A stretch of DNA of 32,427 nt from the NCBI GenBank assembly GCA_023415715.1, contig JAEZJP010000246.1, forward strand, positions 1 to 32,427. The letters are read 5' to 3'. The notes beneath the pieces are model-generated. The model made no database searches, was not told the DNA's origin, and saw nothing but the letters and a program-made list of their open reading frames with translations. The position numbers and the translations under genes were made by a program. Source of the DNA: Bacillota bacterium. Lineage in GTDB: Bacteria > Bacillota > Clostridia > Christensenellales > Aristaeellaceae. Below, in pieces: positions 1 to 7,711 of this stretch; positions within the stretch are counted from its first letter, which is position 1; every line of letters starts with the position of its first letter.

Positions 1-2
1 CG

Positions 3-671
3 GAGGATATACTGCCCGTTACAAACCACTGGAAGAGCCTTGGTTTGCGCTTTGATGCATTGTATTCCGGTTTTCTGGGCTCCTATGACCAGATTGATCT
101 GGTAGCAAAGCTGATGGAGGAATTCCATTACGAAAATACGCTTCGTATGGTGGACCCGGTAATGGCCGATAACGGCCGTCTGTACGCCACTTATTCCATG
201 GAAATGGCCCGGGGCATGCACAGGCTATGCCGCAAGGCGGACATCATTACGCCCAACATGACGGAAGCCTGCATCCTGCTGGATATACCTTATAAGCCGG
301 AAGGGTTTACCCGTACGGAAACGGAGGATATGCTACGCCGTCTGAGCGATCTAGGGCCCCGTCAGGTGGTGCTTACCGGCGTCACATTGGGGATTGACCA
401 GCTTGGCACCGCAGCGTATGACGCGAAGACTGATGAAATTTCCTACGCATTTGAGGGGCGTTACCCCGGCATTTTTCACGGCACAGGTGACATCCTGGCC
501 AGCGCTCTTTTGTGCGGCCTGATGAACGGTAAAAGCTTAAAGGATTCCTCCTCCCTGGCGGTAAAGTTCACCCACCGCTGCATACGCTGCACTTTGGAAT
601 CCAGTCAGGAGCTTCGTTACGGTGTGCGGTTTGAGGCAGCGCTGCCTTATTTGATGGAGCTTCTCCAATAG
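3..671 (+). CDS. pdxY: Pyridoxal/pyridoxamine kinase, 3' part (cut by window edge)
   Basis: This is the C-terminal part of a ribokinase-superfamily vitamin B6 kinase, which phosphorylates pyridoxal, pyridoxamine or pyridoxine with ATP in the salvage route to PLP. The frame is open from the window edge, reading EDILPVTNHWKSLGLRFDALYSGFLGS, so the TTG at 45 is not the true start and the N-terminus lies upstream. Visible family marks are the YSGFLGS segment, DPVMADNG (the Mg/ATP-region DPVMxD motif), ITPNMTEA and the anion-hole/catalytic GTGD motif near the end (HGTGDILASALL). Roughly 222 codons are present against about 280 for the family. It converges with the next gene and the two share a terminator. 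The substrate preference within B6 vitamers cannot be read from sequence. Confidence 0.9.
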   Translation, partial: EDILPVTNHWKSLGLRFDALYSGFLGSYDQIDLVAKLMEEFHYENTLRMVDPVMADNGRLYATYSMEMARGMHRLCRKADIITPNMTEACILLDIPYKPEGFTRTETEDMLRRLSDLGPRQVVLTGVTLGIDQLGTAAYDAKTDEISYAFEGRYPGIFHGTGDILASALLCGLMNGKSLKDSSSLAVKFTHRCIRCTLESSQELRYGVRFEAALPYLMELLQ

Positions 672-705
672 AGTTTTATAGCACAGCTTGCGAAAATTAA
701 GAAAA

Positions 706-749
706 GGCCGTGGGAGCTTTTGAAATCCCACGGCCCTTGCTTATTTTTT
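706..749. terminator. Bidirectional intrinsic terminator between convergent genes
   Basis: A perfect 10-bp stem (706-715 GGCCGTGGGA with 726-735 TCCCACGGCC) is followed on the plus strand by a T-rich stretch ending in six Ts at 744-749. On the minus strand the same stem is followed by a TTTTCTTAATTTT-type tract, so it can end both the B6 kinase transcript and the stalk-protein transcript. Confidence 0.85.
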
Positions 750-2260
750 CACGGTACGTTTTTGAATTCCGAAAACGCTGCGTTAACTGCATCTACCACA
801 GCTTTGGAAGAAACCGTCGCGCCGGAAACCGCATCCACATCCTGACCCAAAGTGATTCCGCCGGATTTGCCAATGAACTGGCTGACGAACGCATCCTCGC
901 GCACCTTGTCGCCTGAGCCGAAGGTTTCGGTAAAGTCTTTCCCTCCAACTGTCATGGCTTGGATAACGCCGTTTTCATCCAATACAACGGTCACATCAAT
1001 GGGGCCGATATAGCCTTGCTGGGTCACCGTGTACACCTTGTAGCTGCCCTGCACGATGACATTTAAGGCGTCTGCAAGCGTAATGGGCTGGCCTGCCGCC
1101 TGCGCATCCGCCAGCGCCTTTTCAGCGGCAGCGGCACGGTCATTTGCCTCTTTGGCGGAGGCATCTGCAGCATCCTTATCCGCAATGGCTGTCGTCTTTG
1201 CAGCTTCTGAATCCTTTAAGGCGCTATTCAGCCTGTCAACCTCCGCCTGGGCATTGCTAAGATCTGTCTTGACACCGTCCAGTTCCTGTCCAAGGGCCAG
1301 TATCTGATCCTGGGCGGTTTTCAAATCGCCCGAGGTAGCTCCTATGGCCTGCAGGTCTGACTGGGCTTTTGCCTTTTCCTGCTCCGCCAAGGTCAATTGA
1401 TCCTGCAAAGCAGTCAAATCCGCCTGGGCCTTTAAAGCTGCGGCAGCTGCAGCATCCTGGGCATCTTTCAGCGCTTTTTCAGCCGTTTCTTTATCCAAAA
1501 GCGCCTGGTTCTTTGCTTCCTCGGCGGCTTTCACAGCATCCTGCGCGTAGGTCAGCTCATCCTTGGTCTTTTGAATATCTTCCTGCGCTTTCTCTAATGC
1601 CGCCTCCGACTTTGCTTGGGAGTCCAGAGAGGCCTGAAGATCATCGATAACTGTTTTGTAAGCCGCATCGGCGGCAGCTTTCCCGTCCTGCGCCGTCTTT
1701 ATGGCGGCCTGGGCAGCGGTCTTATCATCCTGGGCGGACTTTAGGGCAGCTTCTGCAGCAGTCTTCTCATCCTGGGCTGTCTTTGCGGCAGCCTCCGCAG
1801 CCGTCTGCTTATCCTGCGCCGTCTTTAAAGCGGCTTCCGCAGCTGTCTTTTCGTCCTGCGCTGTCTTTGCGGCGGCCTCGGCAGCAGCCTTCTCATCCTG
1901 CGCTGTCTTTACAGCAGCATCCGCTGCCGCTTTTTCATCTTGTGCGGTCTTGAGCGCGGCCTCGGCGGCCTTGACCGCTTCTTCCGCGGTTGCTTTGTCT
2001 TGGAGAGCTGTCTGCAGCTGAACATCGGCAGCTTTGGCAGTATCCTCCGCCTTGGCTTTATCCGCCAAAGCAGTGTCTTTTTCCACCTGCGCCGCAGCTA
2101 CCTGCGCTGTCAAATCATCCACTTTTTGCGCTAGCTCCACGGCCTTGGCATCAAGCGTATCTTTTTCCTTTGCCACTTTATTGCGGTCGCCAATCAGCAC
2201 GCCCACAACAATGGCAAGGATCAATACAACTGCCAGTAGCGCCACGTAGGTTTTCTTCAC
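749..2260 (-). CDS. Membrane-anchored coiled-coil stalk with C-terminal FMN-binding domain
   Basis: A 503-aa protein, probably displayed on the outer face of the membrane. The start is the GTG at 2260, placed behind AAGGGGTGG; longer ATG readings add an unconserved leader. Order of parts: a short basic N-terminus and a hydrophobic anchor (about residues 5-24); about 350 residues of Ala/Lys/Asp/Glu-rich, proline-free sequence that should be one long coiled coil, including seven tandem 14-residue repeats of the type AQDEKTAAEAALKT; then an FMN_bind domain (about 405-503). The last domain carries DAVSGAT (Thr about 482), matching the DxxSGA(T/S) site where ApbE attaches FMN covalently in RnfG/NqrC-type proteins. 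No Rnf or Nqr genes and no apbE are in the window. A role in extracytoplasmic electron transfer is inference; the domain and motif are seen. Confidence 0.8.
   Translation of the reverse strand: MKKTYVALLAVVLILAIVVGVLIGDRNKVAKEKDTLDAKAVELAQKVDDLTAQVAAAQVEKDTALADKAKAEDTAKAADVQLQTALQDKATAEEAVKAAEAALKTAQDEKAAADAAVKTAQDEKAAAEAAAKTAQDEKTAAEAALKTAQDKQTAAEAAAKTAQDEKTAAEAALKSAQDDKTAAQAAIKTAQDGKAAADAAYKTVIDDLQASLDSQAKSEAALEKAQEDIQKTKDELTYAQDAVKAAEEAKNQALLDKETAEKALKDAQDAAAAAALKAQADLTALQDQLTLAEQEKAKAQSDLQAIGATSGDLKTAQDQILALGQELDGVKTDLSNAQAEVDRLNSALKDSEAAKTTAIADKDAADASAKEANDRAAAAEKALADAQAAGQPITLADALNVIVQGSYKVYTVTQQGYIGPIDVTVVLDENGVIQAMTVGGKDFTETFGSGDKVREDAFVSQFIGKSGGITLGQDVDAVSGATVSSKAVVDAVNAAFSEFKNVP
1652..1945 (-). 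repeat. Seven tandem 42-bp repeats (14-aa coiled-coil units)
   Basis: Read on the minus strand from 1945 to 1652, seven consecutive 42-nt units each encode AQD-x-x-(A/T)-A-x-x-A-A-x-K-(T/S). Fourteen residues equal two heptads, so copy number can change without breaking the coiled-coil phase. Codons differ between copies, so the array is not a very recent expansion. Confidence 0.85.
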
Positions 2261-2382
2261 CAGACACCACCCCTTATGCAATTTTTTATATGCAGGCATA
2301 CGCCCTGCTGCCAAGCCCCAGCTGCCAGCCCCCTGCTGCAAGCCGTCCCGTCGCACTAGTTTATGTGAACGCTGCCGAAATT

Positions 2383-2398
2383 AACCATATAGATGGTT
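2383..2398. repeat. Small inverted repeat upstream of the stalk gene
   Basis: AACCAT-ATAG-ATGGTT forms a 6-bp perfect inverted repeat in the 230-bp gap between the stalk gene start and scpB. It could be an operator, but it lies about 125 bp from the start codon and no convincing promoter was recognised beside it. The rest of the gap shows nothing I can name. Confidence 0.3.
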
Positions 2399-2439
2399 TA
2401 ATTCTCCAATAACTTAGGAAACCCTTCTTGATAATATAA

Positions 2440-2466
2440 AAAGCCCGCACTAATTTTGCGAGCTTT
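2440..2466 (-). terminator. Intrinsic terminator after scpB
   Basis: On the minus strand AAAGCTCGCA pairs with TGCGGGCTTT (one internal mismatch) around the loop AAATTAG, and the right arm runs into TTTTTATATT. It lies just past the scpB stop and would end the M50-scpA-scpB transcript. Confidence 0.7.
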
Positions 2467-2492
2467 CTGTTTGCTTACTGTGTATCTTAATA

Positions 2493-3032
2493 TCAGGGTA
2501 CAAGCGGTTCATCCTCAGCCGGTTTTTCCGGCAATTGAGGAAGATCCAGAAGAGAAGCAATCCCGAAATGCCCAAGGAACGTATCCGTTGTGCCGTACAG
2601 GATCGGGCGTCCCACAGCTTCTTTCCTGCCCACTTCGGCGATCAGTCCCTTGTGAACAAGGGATTGAATGGAATAGTCACATTTGACGCCGCGGACGGCC
2701 TCTACTTCGGCCTTTGTGATAGGCTGGCGGTAAGCCACAACTGCCAGCGTTTCCATGGCGGCCTGGGAAAGAGACTGCTTTTGCACCGGCTGCAGCAGCC
2801 GCTCCACGTAGGGAGCATACTCAGCCCGGGTAGCCAGCTGGATATGTTCGCCGAACCGTTTGAGGCGGATGCCCCGGCGGTTGAAATCGTAATCGCTTTC
2901 CAGGGCATTCACTGCCGAATCTAGTTCCAGCGGGCTAACCTCCAGCGCCTTTTGCAAATCATTCATCAGCACCGGCTCGCCGGCGACAAACAAAATGGCC
3001 TCAATGACGGCCATTAATTCATTGGGCTGCAA
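2493..3032 (-). CDS. scpB: Segregation and condensation protein B (ScpB)
   Basis: ScpB is the paired winged-helix (kite) subunit of the bacterial SMC-ScpAB condensin that organises and separates chromosomes. The 179-aa product begins MQPNELMAVIEAILFVAGEPV, the usual ScpB N-terminus, and keeps the core MAAMETLAVVAYRQPITKAEVEAVRG-like region and GRPILYGTT of the second winged helix. The start is a TTG at 3032, chosen because GGAGG lies 10 nt upstream; the frame opens further upstream but overlaps scpA deeply. It overlaps the 3' end of scpA by 14 nt, so translation is probably coupled. The tail (about the last 20 residues) is acidic and proline-rich, as is common. SMC itself is not in this window. 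Confidence 0.93.
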   Translation of the reverse strand: MQPNELMAVIEAILFVAGEPVLMNDLQKALEVSPLELDSAVNALESDYDFNRRGIRLKRFGEHIQLATRAEYAPYVERLLQPVQKQSLSQAAMETLAVVAYRQPITKAEVEAVRGVKCDYSIQSLVHKGLIAEVGRKEAVGRPILYGTTDTFLGHFGIASLLDLPQLPEKPAEDEPLVP

Positions 3033-3756
3033 CTTCCTTTCTCCTCCCCGGATATAAGGTGATCTCCCCAAAGTTTCCGCTTTGCTCCACATGGGCACGG
3101 TTCAGGCGCAGAATCTCCAGCAGTGCCAGGAACAATGTAACTACCTCTTCCCGGCTTGGCACCTCGCTGAAAAGATTCTCGAAAGTCATAGGACCGCGGC
3201 GCAGGCGCTTCATGATATGGCCCATACAGGCCTCGATGGTGAATGAATCGCGCCTGATCTCCCTATTGATATAGACCGCTTCTTCAGGCTCCTCCGGCCT
3301 GCGGTTAAGCACACGGGAAAGCGCTTCTAAAAGCCCCTGCAGCGTAAGCCCTGTCAGTTCAAAGGACGGAGGGGGCAGCGGATATTCCTCCGGCAGCTTT
3401 TCATACATAGCCGCGGCTGCCTTTTCAAAGTCCTGGAGATTTTGAGCCGTTTCCTTGAAGCGCTTGTATTCCTCGAGACGACGAATCAGTGCCTCCTCAG
3501 GGCTTTCCTCCTCATCGGTCACAGGCGGTTTGGGCAGCAGAGACCGGCTCTTGATCTCCAGCAGCGTGGCAGCCATAGCTATAAACTCGCTGGCATCATC
3601 CATATCGATATCCTCCGCATCGCTGACGGAGGCGATATACTGTTCCGTAATTTCCGATACGAATATATCCCGGATATCCACCTTGGCCTTGCTGATCAAA
3701 TAAAGCAAAAGGTCCAGCGGCCCGTCGAACTGTTTCAGATGTATGTGCTGTGGCAT
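3019..3756 (-). CDS. scpA: Segregation and condensation protein A (ScpA)
   Basis: A 245-aa kleisin subunit bridging the SMC heads and binding the ScpB dimer. The N-terminus (LKQFDGPLDLLLYLISKAKVDIRDI) is the diagnostic ScpA signature that contacts the SMC neck; DASEFIAMAATLLEIKSRSLLP follows, then a charged linker and a C-terminal winged helix (about residues 175-240: MTFENLFSEVPSREEVVTLFLALLEIL). The ATG at 3756 is preceded by GAGGCGG. It sits 10 nt after the M50 protease gene and overlaps scpB, forming a compact three-gene unit often seen in Clostridia. Confidence 0.95.
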   Translation of the reverse strand: MPQHIHLKQFDGPLDLLLYLISKAKVDIRDIFVSEITEQYIASVSDAEDIDMDDASEFIAMAATLLEIKSRSLLPKPPVTDEEESPEEALIRRLEEYKRFKETAQNLQDFEKAAAAMYEKLPEEYPLPPPSFELTGLTLQGLLEALSRVLNRRPEEPEEAVYINREIRRDSFTIEACMGHIMKRLRRGPMTFENLFSEVPSREEVVTLFLALLEILRLNRAHVEQSGNFGEITLYPGRRKEVAAQ

Positions 3757-3766
3757 CTTTGCCGCC

Positions 3767-4618
3767 TCAGGCCGCGCCGGTCAGGCGGAGGAATACATTG
3801 ATCACGCCGCTTTCAACAGCACCCATCACCGTGGACATGAGGCCGGACAAGAAGCCTGAAAAAACCAAGAGCATCAGCACAATTTGAGCCCCCTGGAAAA
3901 ACTGCCGGTTCATATAAAGCTTCCCGCGAAGCAATAGATCGTTCACGATATGGAACCCGTCCAGCGGCGGGAAGGGCAGCAAGTTGAATATACCCAGACC
4001 AAGATTGATGGACGAGAACATCAGCAAAAAGCGTTGTACGTACTGCAGCCAAGGTGTTTTCATAGCTGCCTCATAGGTGCTCCCCTGCCCTGAAATCAGG
4101 ATATTAAAACCCAAACCGCTGGAGGACAACAGCTCATTGGCGCCATAACTGGCAATAACTTCAGGTTTCCATAAAAGACCGTTGATTCCCACAGCCAGCG
4201 CTGTGGAAATAATGAACAGAGAAAGGTTGGTGGCGATTCCAGCCACGGACACCAAAAAGTCATCCCTGCGGAAATTGCTGAAATTCCTCGGGTTCACAGG
4301 CACAGGCTTGGCCCAGCCAAAGCCCAGCAAAAACATGCAGGCCGTGCCAATGGGATCCAAATGCTTGAGAGGATTCAGGGTGAGCCGGCCCAACATCTTC
4401 GCTGTAGGATCACCGCAGCGCCAGGCAACATAGCCATGGGATATTTCGTGCAGCATCAGCGCCAGCAGCACAGTCGTAATCAAGTATACAAAGTAAATGA
4501 GAAACTGCAAAGGATCGGTTTGCAGCCAGTTAATCCAAAATTGTAAACGTCCAAAAAGATTCACAGACCAAGCCCTCATTTCATACGGTAATGGCGCAAA
4601 ATGCACCGTATGTTCCAT
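3767..4618 (-). CDS. Site-2-protease-like M50 family metallopeptidase, YwhC/YydH type
   Basis: A multi-pass membrane zinc protease. HEISHGY (H57, E58, H61 from the ATG at 4618) is the HExxH zinc motif within a membrane helix, GWAKPVPVNPRNF is the conserved loop of the small S2P-like group, and FPPLDG (D220) supplies the third zinc ligand. Four to six hydrophobic segments are visible. The family cleaves within membranes, but substrates of this subgroup are mostly unknown. The start is uncertain: the ATG at 4618 lies inside a TATAAT box (4622-4617), so an mRNA from that promoter would begin downstream and translation may start at the ATG at 4579 (MRAWSVNLFG). Neither ATG has a strong Shine-Dalgarno sequence. 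It is the first gene of the scpAB operon. Confidence 0.88.
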   Translation of the reverse strand: MEHTVHFAPLPYEMRAWSVNLFGRLQFWINWLQTDPLQFLIYFVYLITTVLLALMLHEISHGYVAWRCGDPTAKMLGRLTLNPLKHLDPIGTACMFLLGFGWAKPVPVNPRNFSNFRRDDFLVSVAGIATNLSLFIISTALAVGINGLLWKPEVIASYGANELLSSSGLGFNILISGQGSTYEAAMKTPWLQYVQRFLLMFSSINLGLGIFNLLPFPPLDGFHIVNDLLLRGKLYMNRQFFQGAQIVLMLLVFSGFLSGLMSTVMGAVESGVINVFLRLTGAA

Positions 4619-4646
4619 TATACCCCATCCATCGCCCGGTACGCAA
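4617..4646 (-). promoter_or_regulatory. Promoter of the M50-scpA-scpB operon
   Basis: On the minus strand TTGCGT (4646-4641), an 18-nt spacer and a consensus TATAAT (4622-4617). The expected start point is near 4610, downstream of the first possible ATG. Confidence 0.6.
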
Positions 4647-4691
4647 GCATTCCAAGCCCTTACACCATGCTAACTTTGGTCTGTTCAAACC

Positions 4692-4720
4692 TTGTCCGAT
4701 GCGTTATAATGAAAAATAGT
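4692..4720 (+). promoter_or_regulatory. Promoter of the solute-binding protein gene
   Basis: TTGTCC (4692-4697), 17-nt spacer, consensus TATAAT (4715-4720). It is divergent from the M50 promoter about 70 bp away, and 31 bp upstream of the TTG start, which shows that longer readings of this gene starting at 4601 are false. Confidence 0.7.
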
Positions 4721-4750
4721 CATATGACGGGTGCAAAGGAGGACCTATCG

Positions 4751-6271
4751 TTGCGCAAAACGCTTGTAAGCCTTCTATTGGCTTGTTCCCTGTTAACCGC
4801 CTTCCTCCCGGCGCTTTCTGAGGAATCCCCTCAGGGGGCAAAATCGTTCGTTCTCGCCGGGTACGTTGGCGACGATACGCAGCAGGACATGAACAACAAC
4901 CTGTTCTTCCAGCGCAGGCAGGAAAAAACAGGCATATCCTTTGAATTCCGGCAGTTTACCGATTACGCAGCCTGGACGGCGGAAAAAACCAGGCTTTTTA
5001 ATGGGGATGAACTGCCGGATGCTTTGTTCCGGGCGGAACTTAGCACGCAGGAGACGCTTTCCTATTATCAAAGCGGCAAGCTGATCGACTTGAATCCGCT
5101 GCTTCAAGAAAATGCTCCCAACCTATACGCGCTGCTTAACGCCAATCCCGCCTGGCGGGAGGCCATCACGCTACCGGACGGGGCCATTGCCGCCCTGCCG
5201 GCCATCAATCCCCTTCGCGCCCAAAACGCCATGTGGATCAACAAAACCTGGCTGGAACGGCTGAAGCTTGATATGCCCACGGACACCGCCTCCCTCCGCG
5301 CGGTTCTGGAAGCTTTCAAGACCCTTGATCCCAACCAAAATGGCAGGGCGGATGAAATCCCCCTTACGTTCCTTGGCCCATGGGATTTGAAATTCCTGGC
5401 CCATGCATTCGGGCTGACTGCCAACGACTACAACATGTATGTGGATGCTTCCGGCGCGGCGCAGTTCATGCCTGCTTTGGACAAATACAGGGAATTTGTC
5501 GCCTGGGCTGCAGAATTGTATAATGCCGGGCTCCTGGACCAAAACGGCTTCACCACGGCGGATTCGCTGCGCAGAGTAACGGATGAAAAAGCCGCCGCTA
5601 CCTACGGCGTCTTCTTTGGACCTACCCCCACCACTTTCCTGCCGGCCACAATCGGCGCGGAATACGTAATCCTGTCCCCGCTTCAATATGAGGGCACACA
5701 GGTATACCGCAATTTCCTGGGCCAGGTAGCAAGGGGCACATTTGCCATCACCAGCGCGTGCAAAGACCCGGCAGCACTTTTGCAGTGGGTTGATTATCTG
5801 TACGGCGAGGAAGGTGGAAAGCTGGCTCTGCTGGGCCAGGAAGGATCTGAATATGCCATGAATGAAAACGGAACATGGCGCTGGATTCCAACCGCCGAGG
5901 AATTGACCAACGTCATCCAGGCAGCCACCCTGCGCGACAGCGATGCTTATCCGATGCTCAATCCCGTAGATTTTCAATTGAAGTTTGAGGACGAAAAAAC
6001 GGTTCAGCTGGTGCGCTCTCTGATGGAGATTAACCAAATGGCCGCTCTGCCCTTCCCTCTTGTTACCCTTACCGCTGATCAACAGCAAACCATTTCCCCC
6101 ATGCAGATGGAAATAGGCCGGTTTGTGGATGAAAGCCTGGCAAAGTTCGTTATTGGCGAAACTCCCCTTACGGATGAAAGCTGGCAAAATTACTTGTCAC
6201 AGCTTGACGCGATGGGGCTAAAGTCCTTTATATCCTTCTGGCAGGAAATGCAAAGCGGACAAGCCCGGTAA
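4751..6271 (+). CDS. Extracellular solute-binding protein (family 1, ABC-transporter type)
   Basis: A 506-aa secreted periplasmic-binding-fold protein of the kind that delivers sugars or oligosaccharides to ABC importers. The TTG start at 4751 follows AAAGGAGG with 8-nt spacing. The N-terminus (MRKTLVSLLLACSLLTAFLPALSEE) is a signal peptide with a likely signal-peptidase-I site after ALS; LLAC is a poor, too early lipobox, so lipid anchoring is doubtful. A calcium-loop-like segment DPNQNGRADE (193-202) is typical of Firmicute family-1 binding proteins. No permease or ATPase gene is adjacent, so the partner must be encoded elsewhere or the protein has another sensing role. It is followed after 33 nt by the galactokinase-like gene with no visible terminator, which hints at a sugar substrate. 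The ligand cannot be read. Confidence 0.82.
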   Translation: MRKTLVSLLLACSLLTAFLPALSEESPQGAKSFVLAGYVGDDTQQDMNNNLFFQRRQEKTGISFEFRQFTDYAAWTAEKTRLFNGDELPDALFRAELSTQETLSYYQSGKLIDLNPLLQENAPNLYALLNANPAWREAITLPDGAIAALPAINPLRAQNAMWINKTWLERLKLDMPTDTASLRAVLEAFKTLDPNQNGRADEIPLTFLGPWDLKFLAHAFGLTANDYNMYVDASGAAQFMPALDKYREFVAWAAELYNAGLLDQNGFTTADSLRRVTDEKAAATYGVFFGPTPTTFLPATIGAEYVILSPLQYEGTQVYRNFLGQVARGTFAITSACKDPAALLQWVDYLYGEEGGKLALLGQEGSEYAMNENGTWRWIPTAEELTNVIQAATLRDSDAYPMLNPVDFQLKFEDEKTVQLVRSLMEINQMAALPFPLVTLTADQQQTISPMQMEIGRFVDESLAKFVIGETPLTDESWQNYLSQLDAMGLKSFISFWQEMQSGQAR

Positions 6272-6304
6272 TACATAAGGTGTTATGGAAGGAGCGGCAA
6301 TGTT

Positions 6305-7591
6305 ATGAACCAGTATGCAAATATGATCCGCGCTTTAAAAACCCCCTGGGTGATGTCAAGGCTTACCCATTTATATGGCCGAAGGGACGGGATGCTGGTA
6401 TCCCAAACTGCAAGATATATAAGGTTATTGAAAAGGCATGAGGAATTGTTTGATGTTACCGGCGAGGTACAATTGATCAGCGCGCCTGGCCGCACTGAGC
6501 TTTCCGGGAACCATACCGACCATAACCGGGGCAAGGTGCTGGCGGCGGCAGTCAACCTGGATACGGTGGCCGCCGTTTCCCGCCGCGATGATCTTACGGT
6601 TCGCCTATGCAGCGAAGGCTACCCCGCGGTGGAAATCTCCCTGTCCGAGCTTGACCCCGTACATGCAGAAGTGGGTAAAACCGCCGCTCTTATCCGCGGC
6701 GTGGCAGCACGGATGAAGGAACTGGGTTTCTTAATCGGCGGATTCGATGCGGCGGTCACTTCCAACGTGCTTTCCGGCAGCGGCTTAAGCTCCTCCGCTG
6801 CCTTCGAAGTGCTGTTGTGCGCCATCTTTGACAGCCTGTACGGCAACTTTCAAATCCCCGCTCCGGAACGGGCCAAAATCGCTCAATATGCTGAAAACCA
6901 TTATTTCGGCAAACCCAGCGGCCTGATGGATCAAATGGCCAGTTCCGTTGGCGGCCTGGTCGCCATCGACTTCAAAAAAGATGAACCGGATATCAAGCCC
7001 CTCGCCTACGACTTTGCCGCTAAAGGATATGCGCTGGTGGTAGTCAGCACCGGCGGAAGCCATGATGACCTGACGGCTGATTACGCCACCATCCCCCAGG
7101 AAATGAAGCAGGTAGCCGCCTGCTTTGGCGAAGATGTGCTGCGCAGGGTGCGTCCGGAGCAGCTTTTTCAGGAGCTTGCTTCCGTACGCCAGAAGACTTC
7201 GGACCGGGCTGTTCTTCGCGCCATGCATTTCTTTCAGGAGAACAAGCGCGTGGCCGATCAGACTGACGCCCTTACACATGATGACCTGCCGTCCTTCTTC
7301 CGTGATGTTATCGCCTCCGGGCGTTCCAGCTTCATGTATCTGCAAAACGTGTATGCCAGGCCAAATGAGCAGCAGCTTTCCCTGGCCCTGGCCCTTGCGG
7401 AAAGCCAGCTTGGCAATGACGGCGCCTGGCGCGTGCATGGCGGCGGCTTTGCGGGCACCACGCTGAACTTCGTTCCTCTTACGCAGGTTACCTCCTTCAC
7501 CGATACCATGGAAGCCGTGTTTGGCGCACATTGCTGCCACCAGCTGGACATCCGTCCGGAAGGCGCGGCGAGGATCGAAGGGCTGAAGTAA
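6305..7591 (+). CDS. galK: Galactokinase-like GHMP kinase
   Basis: A 428-aa GHMP-superfamily sugar kinase. It shows the three family motifs: APGRTELSGNHTDHN (60-74, the galactokinase signature region, usually GRVNLIGEHTDYN), the phosphate-binding loop SGSGLSSSAA (157-166) and HGGGFAGT (378-385). Galactokinase phosphorylates galactose at C1 in the Leloir pathway; the altered signature (ELSGNHTDH) is shared by a clostridial subgroup usually annotated galactokinase, and another sugar substrate is possible. The N-terminal 45 residues precede the kinase core. The ATG at 6305 has GGAG about 10 nt upstream; a nearby ATG at 6300 is out of frame. It is probably cotranscribed with the upstream binding protein. 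No galT or galE is nearby. Confidence 0.8.
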   Translation: MNQYANMIRALKTPWVMSRLTHLYGRRDGMLVSQTARYIRLLKRHEELFDVTGEVQLISAPGRTELSGNHTDHNRGKVLAAAVNLDTVAAVSRRDDLTVRLCSEGYPAVEISLSELDPVHAEVGKTAALIRGVAARMKELGFLIGGFDAAVTSNVLSGSGLSSSAAFEVLLCAIFDSLYGNFQIPAPERAKIAQYAENHYFGKPSGLMDQMASSVGGLVAIDFKKDEPDIKPLAYDFAAKGYALVVVSTGGSHDDLTADYATIPQEMKQVAACFGEDVLRRVRPEQLFQELASVRQKTSDRAVLRAMHFFQENKRVADQTDALTHDDLPSFFRDVIASGRSSFMYLQNVYARPNEQQLSLALALAESQLGNDGAWRVHGGGFAGTTLNFVPLTQVTSFTDTMEAVFGAHCCHQLDIRPEGAARIEGLK

Positions 7592-7648
7592 ACATCACAC
7601 AGCCATCTATAACGCTGACAAAGAATTGTGTGCATTACCTTTAAGCCA

Positions 7649-7677
7649 TTGACAAACAAAATCCACCGTGTTATTAT
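7649..7677 (+). promoter_or_regulatory. Promoter of the FMN-riboswitch transcript
   Basis: Perfect TTGACA (7649-7654), 17-nt spacer, TATTAT (7672-7677). Transcription should start about 7685, roughly 27 nt before the riboswitch. In the 312-bp gap between galK and ribU, the stretch 7592-7648 upstream of this promoter holds nothing recognisable. Confidence 0.85.
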
Positions 7678-7711
7678 ACCCGCGTAATCCACAATCGCAT
7701 AGCACTTGAAG

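Noticed and set aside
1369..2412. Several plus-strand ORFs opposite the coiled-coil stalk gene
   Set aside because: Ala/Ser/Cys-rich mirror images of the Ala/Lys/Asp codons; no start signals.
4751..4826. Lipoprotein signal in the solute-binding protein
   Set aside because: LLAC occurs at residues 9-12, too early and with Leu at -2; a longer hydrophobic stretch follows with a better SPI site. Not fully excluded.
5171..6187. 338-codon minus-strand ORF antisense to the solute-binding protein gene
   Set aside because: No recognisable domain or start signal; the plus strand has a promoter, ribosome binding site, signal peptide and family motifs.
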